Positions 8,447 through 16,549 of a stretch of 48,927 bases of DNA are shown in pieces. Numbering within the stretch: the first letter of the stretch is position 1; every line of letters starts with the position of its first letter. The notes below the pieces were generated by a model. It was given only the letters and a program-made list of their open reading frames with translations. It was not told where the DNA came from and searched no databases. The DNA is taken from positions 1-48,927 of the forward strand of contig URPD01000009.1 in assembly GCA_900549645.1 (NCBI GenBank), given 5' to 3'. The stretch comes from an uncultured Eubacteriales bacterium. Lineage in GTDB: Bacteria; Bacillota; Clostridia; Oscillospirales; Oscillospiraceae. The position numbers and the translations under genes were made by a program.

Positions 8447-10495
8447 TCAGCGTTTTGCCTTGGGGTCGTATGCATCGCGCAGACCGTCGCCAACGAAGTT
8501 GAAGGCGATAACGGTCATGCAGATGAGCAGACCAACAGGTATCCAGATGAACGGATAGTGCGCCATGGCGGACGCAGAGGAAACGGAGTTGATGATGGTG
8601 CCCCAGGTTGCCAGCGGGTGCTTAACGCCAAGGCCGAGGAAAGACAGGGTGGACTCGGTGATGATGGTGCCGCCGATACCCAGAGAGGCGATGACTATAA
8701 GCTGAGGCATAACGTTCGGGACGAGGTGACGGAATATTCTGTCCTTAACTCTGATGCCCGTAGCCTCGGTTGCAACCATGAACTCCTGCTCACGCAGGGA
8801 GAGTATCTGGCCGCGAACCATACGCGCAACGCCGGCCCAGCCCATGATACCGAGCGCCGCCATCATTATCATGAGACGTACATAGGTATTCATACGCAGA
8901 GCGTCCATCATTGCACCGAGGATTATCATAATGGGCATGGAGGGGAGACAGTAGAAGATATCGACCAGACGCATGATGAGGTTATCGACCCAGCCGCCGT
9001 AGTAACCGGCAAGACCGCCCATGATGACGCCGAGAAGTATCTCGAGGAATACGACGACAAAGCCGACCATCAGTGAGATGCGGCCGCCGTACATGATACG
9101 CGCAAGCACGTCAAAGCCGTCGCCGTCGGTGCCGAGAACGTGAGTTCCGGAGGGTGCGGCAAACTTATCAATGACGTAAATGGTCTGGTGGCAGTTGATG
9201 ACGTAGGAGCCGGTGTCACGCTGAGAGATGGTCAGGTCGCCGTCCGCATACTGGAGATTGCCCTGCTCGTCATAGGTGTAAACACCGTTTTCGTCCTGCA
9301 TGGGCAGACGATAGGTGAGCTCCGCAGTCTTGAGATCCTTCTCCTGCATTTCCTCAATGACGGTATTGAGCGTCTTCTTGAGGTCATAGTCCATGCTGTC
9401 CTCGCCGGAGTAGCGGCGGATGGAGATGGTGCTGAACTCGGCAAACTCGTTGCCCTGAGCGTCGAATATCTCAAGAACATCATCGTTGCTCTTGATAGTG
9501 TACTTCTGTCCCTCGTAGCTGAACTTGCCGCTGTCATAAGCCGCAAGCAGAGCGTTGACGCGGAACTCGTCACTGACCTTCAGACCGGTCTCAAAGGTAT
9601 CGAGGGTGAAGCGGGTGTAAACCATGGCCATGCTGGGCTCGCCGCTCGTATAAACGTGGTGCGTCTCGTCCTTGTTGAGGATGGTGTAGTTTACGCCTTC
9701 AAAGCTGAAAGCCTTTGCCTCGGACTCGATGGCCGCGAGCATTGCCGCCTCAAACTCTTCACCGAGGCTGCCCTCTGCGTAGTTGATGCCGTCGGAGGTC
9801 TTGGTTATGGTATAGCTCTTGCCGGAGCCCTTCTTATAAGAATAGGTCTCGCCGCCGAACTTAAATTCGCCGCTCTTGCCCTTGCAGGCCTTTGCCGCAT
9901 CTTCAAGTCCCTCTATCTCCTCGCCGGAGAACTTGAGCTTCTTGCCGACGGAGTCATAGGTGCCGATGGTAACGGTGCTCGTACCGACAGCGCAGACCTC
10001 GTCCATTTCGCGGCCGCTGAGAGTATATATCTCGTCACCGAGACGGTTTATCTCAAAGTTGCCGGTCTCGCCCTCGACGAGCAGGTAATCCTTGCCCTCT
10101 TCGATCATGGACTTGATGTTGCTGTTCATCGCGGTAACGACCTTGCTGTCAAGCTCGACGGAGTCGTTGACGACATAGCCGTTATAAGCGCTATTTTCCT
10201 TGGCAAGCGCGTAGTTTACGTTCTGGTTATTGTACTTATAGAATATCTCCGTCTGACCGTGGGCATAGAACAGAGGCCCGAGGAAAGAGAACACAAACAT
10301 GAATATAAGCACAGCGGAGCCGAAAACCGCCAGTCTGTTGCGTATAAAGCGCTTAAAGACCTGACGACCGGGGGAGAGGACCTTGACGCGGGATACGTCG
10401 TCAAGATGTATCTCTTCGTTTTCAATCGGAGTATTGTTCTGCTCGGCCGCTTCCTTGGCCTTGAGGACTTCATTCAGATTATATGATGCTGCCAT
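8447..10495 (-). CDS. oppC: Oligopeptide ABC transporter permease OppC-like, with large extracytoplasmic insertion
   Basis: Membrane permease of the peptide importer. OppC proteins usually have 300-340 residues; this one has 682. Residues 1-50 are cytosolic (the usual N-terminal OppC_N region), TM1 is at about 55-76, and the conserved core resumes at HVLGTDGDGFDVLARIMYGG (452-471). The core holds five further helices and the EAA loop GIRVKDRIFRHLVPN at about 580-594. Between them lies an insert of about 370 residues predicted outside the membrane. It contains three similar units, FKFGGETYSY (211), FSFEGVNYTI (263) and FSYEGQKYTI (325), each preceded by an Ala-rich helix-like stretch. The frame is open without interruption, so this is not an assembly fusion visible here. 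The insert may bind substrate or contact the lipoprotein. Confidence 0.9.
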   Translation of the reverse strand: MAASYNLNEVLKAKEAAEQNNTPIENEEIHLDDVSRVKVLSPGRQVFKRFIRNRLAVFGSAVLIFMFVFSFLGPLFYAHGQTEIFYKYNNQNVNYALAKENSAYNGYVVNDSVELDSKVVTAMNSNIKSMIEEGKDYLLVEGETGNFEINRLGDEIYTLSGREMDEVCAVGTSTVTIGTYDSVGKKLKFSGEEIEGLEDAAKACKGKSGEFKFGGETYSYKKGSGKSYTITKTSDGINYAEGSLGEEFEAAMLAAIESEAKAFSFEGVNYTILNKDETHHVYTSGEPSMAMVYTRFTLDTFETGLKVSDEFRVNALLAAYDSGKFSYEGQKYTIKSNDDVLEIFDAQGNEFAEFSTISIRRYSGEDSMDYDLKKTLNTVIEEMQEKDLKTAELTYRLPMQDENGVYTYDEQGNLQYADGDLTISQRDTGSYVINCHQTIYVIDKFAAPSGTHVLGTDGDGFDVLARIMYGGRISLMVGFVVVFLEILLGVIMGGLAGYYGGWVDNLIMRLVDIFYCLPSMPIMIILGAMMDALRMNTYVRLMIMMAALGIMGWAGVARMVRGQILSLREQEFMVATEATGIRVKDRIFRHLVPNVMPQLIVIASLGIGGTIITESTLSFLGLGVKHPLATWGTIINSVSSASAMAHYPFIWIPVGLLICMTVIAFNFVGDGLRDAYDPKAKR

Positions 10496-10506
10496 AAAGT
10501 ACCTCC

Positions 10507-11496
10507 TCAGCTCAAGCGCACACGCGGGTCAACAACGGCATACAGAAGGTCCGAAATGAGGTTGCCGAGCAGCGTGAGAATTGAAATGAATGCCAAATAG
10601 AACATGGTAAAGGGTATATCCGCCTGTGTCATCGAATAGTAGGAGGCATAGCCTATGCCGCGGATGCCGAACAGCGTCTCGGTGATGAGTGCGCCGGAGA
10701 AGAGGCTGGGCAGGCTGCCGCCGAGGGTGGTGATAAGGGGGATAAGGGTATTGCGAAAGGCGTGCTTGTTGATGACGACCTTCTCCGGCACGCCCTTTGC
10801 GCGGGCGGTACGGATATAGTCGGCATTGAGCACTTCCAGCATATTGGTACGGGTGTAGCGCATGAGACCGCCTATGCTGATTATGGTAATGGTAATCGCG
10901 GGCAGGACAAAATGCTTGGCCACATCCAAGAATTTTCCGAAGTCAGAGAGATATTGATAATTTCGCCCCTGCATACCCGTAAGCTCAAACCAGCCGAGCT
11001 TGACGGAGAAGACGTATTTCAATATCGTTGCGAGGAAGAAGGTCGGCATCGAGATACATACCATCGAAACGACCGTGGTGAAGTAGTCGGTAAAGCTGTA
11101 CTGCTTGCGGGCAGCGGCAATACCAAGGGGAATTGCTATAAGAATTTCAAGGATAAACGACACGAGTCCGAGCGCAAAGCTGTACCAGACGGTGTCATGG
11201 AATTTCTGGGTGACGGGGACAGTCCAAGACCAGCTCTCGCCCCATTCACCTCTCACAGCACTCTTAAGCCATGTAAAGTACCCCTGAACGATGCCTTTAT
11301 CCATGCCGTATTGCGCATTCAAATCCGCAAGCCACTCGGAGTAGCTCTTGCTTGCGCCGGGGCGGGAAGCCAGTTCTCTTGCCTTTGTCTCAATATAGCC
11401 CATGGGCATATTGTACATTAGCACATAGATCAGGAACATTACAAAGAACAAAATCAAAGCGCTGTAAAGCAAACGTTTAACTGTATACTTTGCCAC
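10507..11496 (-). CDS. oppB: Oligopeptide ABC transporter permease (OppB-like)
   Basis: A 329-residue permease with the DppB/OppB layout: TM1 at about residues 9-29 (LLYSALILFFVMFLIYVL), an external segment, then five helices. The EAA motif that docks the ATPase is ADYIRTARAKGVPEKVVINKHAFRN-like at about 224-248. The end AVVDPRVRLS is the standard C-terminus of this family. It is followed by 11 bases and then the OppC-like gene, and preceded by the lipoprotein gene with a hairpin in the gap. The identity is clear from architecture and operon position. Confidence 0.94.
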   Translation of the reverse strand: MAKYTVKRLLYSALILFFVMFLIYVLMYNMPMGYIETKARELASRPGASKSYSEWLADLNAQYGMDKGIVQGYFTWLKSAVRGEWGESWSWTVPVTQKFHDTVWYSFALGLVSFILEILIAIPLGIAAARKQYSFTDYFTTVVSMVCISMPTFFLATILKYVFSVKLGWFELTGMQGRNYQYLSDFGKFLDVAKHFVLPAITITIISIGGLMRYTRTNMLEVLNADYIRTARAKGVPEKVVINKHAFRNTLIPLITTLGGSLPSLFSGALITETLFGIRGIGYASYYSMTQADIPFTMFYLAFISILTLLGNLISDLLYAVVDPRVRLS

Positions 11497-11536
11497 ACTA
11501 TTTCACTGCTTTCTTAAATATTTGTTTCACAGCCAA

Positions 11537-11566
11537 GCACGGAAGGGGTAAAAACCCCTCCCGTGC
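11537..11566 (-). promoter_or_regulatory. Intercistronic hairpin between binding protein and permease genes
   Basis: A 13-bp stem (11537-11549 with 11554-11566), loop AAAA; on the minus-strand transcript the single mismatch becomes a G-U pair. No run of T follows. The likely role is 3'-end stabilisation or partial termination, so that the binding-protein mRNA exceeds the permease mRNA, as known for other ABC operons. Confidence 0.6.
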
Positions 11567-11600
11567 GATGATTTAGGTGATGTAATTAAGCTAAACTCAA

Positions 11601-13955
11601 TTACTTGACTGCCAGAGTCTCGATCTCGGCCTTCCAACCCCAGTACGGAGTCATGTCCTTAGGCAGAGTGTCGCAGTCAACACGGATGGTGGATGCAACG
11701 GTGCAATCCTTGCGCTGGTAGACAGGCAGCTCAACGCCCCAATCCATGATGATTTCCATGGCCTGCTTGTAGACGGACTTACGGTACTCGGTGTCAGCGC
11801 TGGTGCGGCCGTCGATGATCAGAGCATCGAGGGCGGGATCATCTACCTGGTAGTGGTTGGAGTTAGTGCCCTTACCATGTGCATTGCTGCTGTGGTAGAC
11901 CTGGTACATATCGGGGTCAGCGGTGGACTGCCATGCAGCAACCCACATCTGAGCGGTGTTGCCCTCGAGAGCGTTGTTCCAAACGGAGGAGCCGACGTCG
12001 TTAACGGTGAGCTTGATGCCGATGGTCTCAAGTGCCTTAGAGGCGGCAGTTGCAATGCCGTAGGTCGGGTGATCCTGCTTGCCATTGCCGGGGATGAGGA
12101 TCTCGTAGGACTCGGGAGCGCCTGCGGGAGCGGAGACGACCTTGCCGTCAGCATCGAAGGTGTAGCCGGCCTTCTCGAAGAAGGTGACTGCTGCCTTGAG
12201 AGCTGCGTCGTACTTCTGCTCGTCGTTCATGCTGGAGTCAAAGATGTCGTTGCCGTCGGCATCGACAGAGTATGCTGCACGGTAGCCCTCGTCAGCAGGC
12301 TGAGGAGCTGCCCAAGAGGTGTTGGAGATGGGGTACTGGATAACTGCGGCACGGTCGCCGTAGTAGGAGTTGATAACGGTGTCACGGTAGACTGCCAGAA
12401 CGGTCATGAAGCCCTTACGGAGAGCCTTGGACTCCTCGGAGCCGGGGTCGCCGTCGATGTTGACGAGGTCAGCATTGATGCCGAGGTATCCGTAGCCGCG
12501 GTAGTCAACAAGGAAAGTGGTGAGAGTATCGCCGGTGAGCTCGCCGTTGGAGTTAGCATCGGTGATAGCGTTCAGAGTCTCCTCGCTGATGGAGGGGACT
12601 GCGAGGTCGTAGGTGCCGGTGACGATACCGGGAACGTAGTCAGCATCCTCGCCTTCCTTGAAGAGGATGGTCTTGGTCTTGGGCTCGCCAAGGAAGTAGG
12701 TGGGGTTGGCTTCCATGGTGACAACGCCGTTCTCGTAGCTCTTGAAGATGTAGGGACCGCAGCCGAGAGGCTCGGTGGTCTTTGCCTTGACGCCGCTCAG
12801 GTCGCCCTTGTCAAAGCCGAACTTGTTGTTGTCGTAATCGTACTTGCTGACGTCGCCATAGTGGTGCAGAGGAGCAATGATGAAGCTCATGTTGTAGATG
12901 GCGGTTGCATCGTACTCAGTCATATGTACGGTGAGGGAGTAGTCGCCGGTACGGATGATGCCCTTGATGTTGGGAACGTCGTCGCCGGTAGCAACGAGCT
13001 TATCGTAATCTGCAAAGTCATCCATGAGATCGAACAGGGAGGAGCCTGCGGTCTCGGTGTCGGAAGCCTCGATGATGTCGCCGTAAGCGGCCTCGATGGC
13101 TGCCCAGTAATCAGCAGCGGTAGCGCCTTCAGTCCAAGCGTCGCCGTAGCCCCACATGTTCATACCGAACTTGACCTGCAGAGCAGGATCAGCGGCTATC
13201 TCATCGGGAGTTGCTTCGATGGTGGCTGCGTACTCGTCGGTGTTGTAGCTGGCAACAACATAGTCAATGATTTCCTGAGCGAACTTCTCGCCGGCTGCGT
13301 CAACACTTGCCCAGAATGCGGTCTGAGTGGCTTCGTCCCAAAGGGTGAAGTCGGTGTTGTCACGGCCTGCCTCGGCAAGGAGCTTGTAGAGGTACTGCTG
13401 AGAATTGTAGTAGTCAGCCATGCCCTCGATAGGCAGTGCGTAAACAGTGGAGCTGCCGTCGTAGGACGGGTCAGCCATAACGTAGATACCGAAGATAACG
13501 TCATCAATGGTGGCGGGGGTGCCATCGGAGAAGACGATATCGTCACGCATGGTGAGGTTGTAGTCAACGGAACCGTCATCGTTCTGAACGACGTCAACAT
13601 CGCCCATGCCATAGTAGGTGTAATCGGTGCCGTTGTACTCAACGGTCTCGCCCTCTATGCCGTGGTGAATGATCGCGCCGCCGCGGTCAGCAGCGAGCAG
13701 ACCGCCGGTGAAGTTGGAGACGACTTCTTCGTCATACGCGGTGGTATAGAAGAAGGGGCTGAACTTCTGGCCGAAGGTGGAGGTTGCATAGACCAGGGTG
13801 CTGGTGTTTTCCTCTACAGGAGCCTTGGACTCTTCAACGGGAGCCTTGGACTCTTCGGGTGCGGGAGTGTTGCTTTCACCGCAAGCGCAGAGAGCAAAGA
13901 CCATAACAAGAGCCAGAACCAGAGCGAGGATCTTCTTGATGTTGCTCATTTTCAT
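11601..13955 (-). CDS. oppA: Peptide ABC transporter substrate-binding lipoprotein (OppA-like)
   Basis: Extracytoplasmic solute-binding protein of family 5 that delivers peptides to the OppBC permease. The signal peptide is residues 3-27, with lipobox ALCAC and acylated Cys at about 27. A short linker with APVEESK repeats follows. The SBP_bac_5 core has DDIVFSDGTPATIDDVIFG near 145 and a C-terminal segment on a coupled DCDTLPKDMTPYWGWKAEI. At 784 residues it is longer than classical OppA (about 540), with Asp/Ala-rich inserts. Two start codons (13955, 13949) share the AAGGAGG site; the second has the more distant spacing. It is the first gene of the operon. Confidence 0.92.
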   Translation of the reverse strand: MKMSNIKKILALVLALVMVFALCACGESNTPAPEESKAPVEESKAPVEENTSTLVYATSTFGQKFSPFFYTTAYDEEVVSNFTGGLLAADRGGAIIHHGIEGETVEYNGTDYTYYGMGDVDVVQNDDGSVDYNLTMRDDIVFSDGTPATIDDVIFGIYVMADPSYDGSSTVYALPIEGMADYYNSQQYLYKLLAEAGRDNTDFTLWDEATQTAFWASVDAAGEKFAQEIIDYVVASYNTDEYAATIEATPDEIAADPALQVKFGMNMWGYGDAWTEGATAADYWAAIEAAYGDIIEASDTETAGSSLFDLMDDFADYDKLVATGDDVPNIKGIIRTGDYSLTVHMTEYDATAIYNMSFIIAPLHHYGDVSKYDYDNNKFGFDKGDLSGVKAKTTEPLGCGPYIFKSYENGVVTMEANPTYFLGEPKTKTILFKEGEDADYVPGIVTGTYDLAVPSISEETLNAITDANSNGELTGDTLTTFLVDYRGYGYLGINADLVNIDGDPGSEESKALRKGFMTVLAVYRDTVINSYYGDRAAVIQYPISNTSWAAPQPADEGYRAAYSVDADGNDIFDSSMNDEQKYDAALKAAVTFFEKAGYTFDADGKVVSAPAGAPESYEILIPGNGKQDHPTYGIATAASKALETIGIKLTVNDVGSSVWNNALEGNTAQMWVAAWQSTADPDMYQVYHSSNAHGKGTNSNHYQVDDPALDALIIDGRTSADTEYRKSVYKQAMEIIMDWGVELPVYQRKDCTVASTIRVDCDTLPKDMTPYWGWKAEIETLAVK

Positions 13956-14031
13956 TTTTCCTCCTTGATAGGATGTTTATTTATTAAACGCGGGCTTCTA
14001 TATTAATTAAGCCCTGCGGTTAATAACTGGA

Positions 14032-14565
14032 TCAGATAAGCTTCGTCGCTACCGCCTGACGGCGGGAGAACGAGAGCACGAACGCCGCGCAGAGTATCCC
14101 GGCTCCGGCGGCAAAGGCGATGTCCGCCGCATTGAGCTTTTCCGGCGCGGCTATCGCGGTGACGCCTTCGGCGATCAGGGCGACCGCCGTGAGGATGATG
14201 CCGAATACCGAGGCCGAGGGGAGATTCCCTGCGACCTTCTCCGCCTCCGAGCGCTTGAGCTTATCGCCCGCGCGCAGCAGCGCGACGACCGCGGAACTGA
14301 CGTACCACAGCGGCACGGCCGCGAACACGAAGGGGAGAATCACATACATGAGCTTTCCGGCTCCGGACGGGAGCCACAGCGCCATGATATACGCAAGCCA
14401 GCCAAGCGCGGCGGCGGGGGCAAGGAGCCTGCCGCTCTTCTTCGCGGCGTCGGCATCGCAGAAGCAGAAATACGAACCGACATATACCGGCACGGATCTG
14501 ACCCTGCCCTTTTCGTCGATAGTTTCGGAAATTTCGTAATCCCGGACGTATTTTTTCTTTGCCAT
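14032..14565 (-). CDS. Hypothetical membrane protein, four predicted helices
   Basis: A 177-residue protein with no recognised family. The N-terminal 42 residues are cytosolic and charged (KKKYVRDYEISETIDEKGR). Four hydrophobic segments follow at about 47-66, 72-94, 118-139 and 146-165, and the C-terminus is SFSRRQAVATKLI. The gene has its own strong promoter and lies immediately upstream of the opp operon on the same strand, with 76 bases between the genes and no clear terminator, so read-through into oppA is possible. Function cannot be stated. Confidence 0.75.
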   Translation of the reverse strand: MAKKKYVRDYEISETIDEKGRVRSVPVYVGSYFCFCDADAAKKSGRLLAPAAALGWLAYIMALWLPSGAGKLMYVILPFVFAAVPLWYVSSAVVALLRAGDKLKRSEAEKVAGNLPSASVFGIILTAVALIAEGVTAIAAPEKLNAADIAFAAGAGILCAAFVLSFSRRQAVATKLI

Positions 14566-14651
14566 GCGAGCTTTTCCCCGTCAGTTTCCTCCGGCGCAGC
14601 TGTCTGCGCCAGTGCAAATTGCTAAAGTTGGTTTACATATTGTGATATGCC

Positions 14652-14680
14652 ATTATAGCTGAAATATTACAATTTGTCAA
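14652..14680 (-). promoter_or_regulatory. Strong promoter of the 14032-14565 membrane protein gene
   Basis: Minus-strand TTGACA (14680-14675) and TATAAT (14657-14652) with a 17-base spacer, a near-consensus sigma-70 type promoter. The leader contains CATAT-TGTG-ATATG (14636-14649), a possible operator at the start site, and a small hairpin GGCGCA/TGCGCC at 14593-14610. Confidence 0.7.
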
Positions 14681-14833
14681 TGACATCCACATTTCAGATA
14701 GCACAAAGTCCACGGCTGGCGTACAAGTGTTTCTGTTGCACTGTACACAAAACCATCGGATTCTTCAGTTTCGTCATTAGCTTTTCTAATACATATACAC
14801 TTTCGCCAGCGGCGGCCAAGCGCCCCCCCGTTA

Positions 14834-15580
14834 TTACAAATCGCAGTGATACCGCGGCTTTCCAAGGCTCTTGCGGCCATATTCTATCGCGCCCGTCGGG
14901 CAGTGACAGATGCAGGCCATGCAGTGCGTGCAGTTTTTGCCCCACACCGGGCGGCCGTCGACGATGCTGATGTCGTTCAGCGGACACAGCTGCGCGCATT
15001 TGCCGCAGCCGACGCACTTATCATCGGCGCGGAATTTATCCGCCTTAACGAAAAGCGCGTAAAACACCGGGTTTGCTGCGGTACTCATAAAGCGGTCATA
15101 GAGATTGTTCCGCGGCGCGGCGAACTCGCAGCCATCCGCGATTTTTTGCGAGGCCTCGTCTATCGCGGGAGCCGAGGCCTCGATTATCCGCGCGGCCTCC
15201 GGCTCCTGCGGTGCATCGAACATGGCGATATAGTTCTCCGGCATTATCACCTGCGCGGTGCCCATATACGCGAAGCCCTTATCCGCACACAGGCGCTTGT
15301 TGTACTTCGCCGCGTCGCCGATCTCGCTGCCGCAGTTCATCACGAACCACACCTTATCTGCGCCTGAAAATTCCATATTGCGTATCCACTCCTCGACCAC
15401 GCGCGGGATGCGCCAGCCGTAGGTCGGCGTCACAAATATCAGGCGGCCGCCGGCGCGTATCGCCCCGTCGTCGCCGCTCTTTATCCTGTCATTGATGCTG
15501 ACAAGCTCATCGCCGAGCGCCGCGGCGAGTCTGCGGGCAATATAGCGGCTGTTTCCGGTACCGCTGAAAAAGAGGATCAT
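14834..15580 (-). CDS. EFR1-type flavodoxin-ferredoxin fusion protein
   Basis: A 248-residue redox protein. Residues 1-150 form a flavodoxin-like domain with the FMN phosphate loop FFSGTGNSRYIA at 4-15 and TPTYGWRIP. The C-terminal 60 residues carry two [4Fe-4S] motifs, CVGCGKCAQLCP and CTHCMACICHCP. This layout matches EFR1-family proteins common in anaerobic Clostridia; their partner is usually unknown. The ATG at 15580 is used because AAGGAG lies 7-8 bases upstream; the open frame continues to 15646 without a site. It is next to, but separate from, the GntR regulator gene. Confidence 0.88.
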   Translation of the reverse strand: MILFFSGTGNSRYIARRLAAALGDELVSINDRIKSGDDGAIRAGGRLIFVTPTYGWRIPRVVEEWIRNMEFSGADKVWFVMNCGSEIGDAAKYNKRLCADKGFAYMGTAQVIMPENYIAMFDAPQEPEAARIIEASAPAIDEASQKIADGCEFAAPRNNLYDRFMSTAANPVFYALFVKADKFRADDKCVGCGKCAQLCPLNDISIVDGRPVWGKNCTHCMACICHCPTGAIEYGRKSLGKPRYHCDL

Positions 15581-15665
15581 ACGCTTTCTCCTTTTTCCTA
15601 TAAAAATATTAAATGCCGGAACCCCGCGCAGGCAGGCTTGCGGCATTTATTAATCGGACTTAATA

Positions 15666-16388
15666 TCAGCCCTTGTATTTCTCCCAGAACACGTAATGGT
15701 CAAGCACCGCGCGCTCTATGTTGCTCTTATCCCCATTGCGGATGACATCATACAACTGCCGGTGAAGGCGGACGTACGATTCGATCTCGCCGCTGGCAAT
15801 AACGCTTTCCGTCGTCTTTTCGCGGCTCGGCACGGTGATGCGGTTTATATACTCGGACAGCGTGACAAGCTGAGGGTTCTTTGTCAGGCTTATTATCACG
15901 TTATGGAACACACAGTCCGCCTCGGTTATAGCAGTCGCGTCAAGCTCCTCGCAGCGGGTCGCGGCTTCCATCTTGTTCAGCGCCTCGCTGAGCGCGTGCA
16001 GATCCTCCTCGTCCGGCTGCTTCCTGATGAGCACATACAGTGTGCCGATATCTATCGCCCGGCGCAGGTCGACGAAATTCTCCCAGCGGTTATTTTGGAG
16101 AATAAGGCTGTACAGCACCGGAGACAGCATTTTCGGCTTGAAGCTGTCCGTAACGAAGGTTCCCTCCGCTCTCTTTATATATACAACGCCGTAGGCCTCA
16201 AGCTGCTTTATCGCTTCTCTCACGGAGTTGCGGCTGGCGCTGAGGTTCGTGCACAGCTCGGCCTCCGTCGGAAGCTTGCTGCCGGGCTTCAGGTTACCCT
16301 TTATAAGCTGATCTATTATCCAGTCCTTGACTGCGTCCACCACGGAAATATTCCTTATTGTGGGATATTCCAGCGTATTGTTTCCCAT
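15666..16388 (-). CDS. GntR-family regulator, FadR/FCD subfamily
   Basis: Transcription factor of about 240 residues. The N-terminal winged helix has the standard GntR pattern: KGNLKPGSKLPTEAELCTNL, SRNSVREAIKQLEAYG and VYIKRAEGTFV. The C-terminal half is helical and fits the FCD ligand domain (DLRRAIDIGTL, EADCVFHNVII, HRQLYDVIRNGD), which binds small organic acids through metal-liganding Asp/His residues. The start at 16388 (MGNNTLEY) has GGAGAG upstream; the frame is open to 16454 with an alternative ATG at 16400. It lies directly after PutP on the same strand, so it may respond to the transported solute or its metabolites; that is inference. Confidence 0.88.
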   Translation of the reverse strand: MGNNTLEYPTIRNISVVDAVKDWIIDQLIKGNLKPGSKLPTEAELCTNLSASRNSVREAIKQLEAYGVVYIKRAEGTFVTDSFKPKMLSPVLYSLILQNNRWENFVDLRRAIDIGTLYVLIRKQPDEEDLHALSEALNKMEAATRCEELDATAITEADCVFHNVIISLTKNPQLVTLSEYINRITVPSREKTTESVIASGEIESYVRLHRQLYDVIRNGDKSNIERAVLDHYVFWEKYKG

Positions 16389-16502
16389 ATGTCTCTCCAT
16401 CTCTCTAAAAATGCCTTTCTGAGTAATTTTACTCCATTTGCCCACGGCTGTCAATCAAAAAAGCTCGAAATTACGCGCGTTTTCCCCCACTGGCGGCAAA
16501 AA

Positions 16503-16532
16503 TTCAGGGCACGGGATACTCCGTGCCCTGAA
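16503..16532 (-). terminator. Terminator after putP
   Basis: A 12-bp stem (16503-16514 with 16521-16532), loop GATACT. On the minus strand it is followed by the T-rich stretch AATTTTTGCC. It separates putP from the GntR gene. Confidence 0.75.
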
Positions 16533-16549
16533 AGCTCATCGAAAAAAAC

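Noticed and set aside
9140..10486. 448-codon plus-strand open frame opposite the OppC insertion
   Set aside because: Antisense to a repetitive permease region, no ribosome site and no family features.
11853..14006. 717-codon open frame on the plus strand opposite oppA
   Set aside because: It is the shadow of the lipoprotein gene. The antisense product has no recognisable motifs, no ribosome binding site, and the minus-strand product is a clear OppA.
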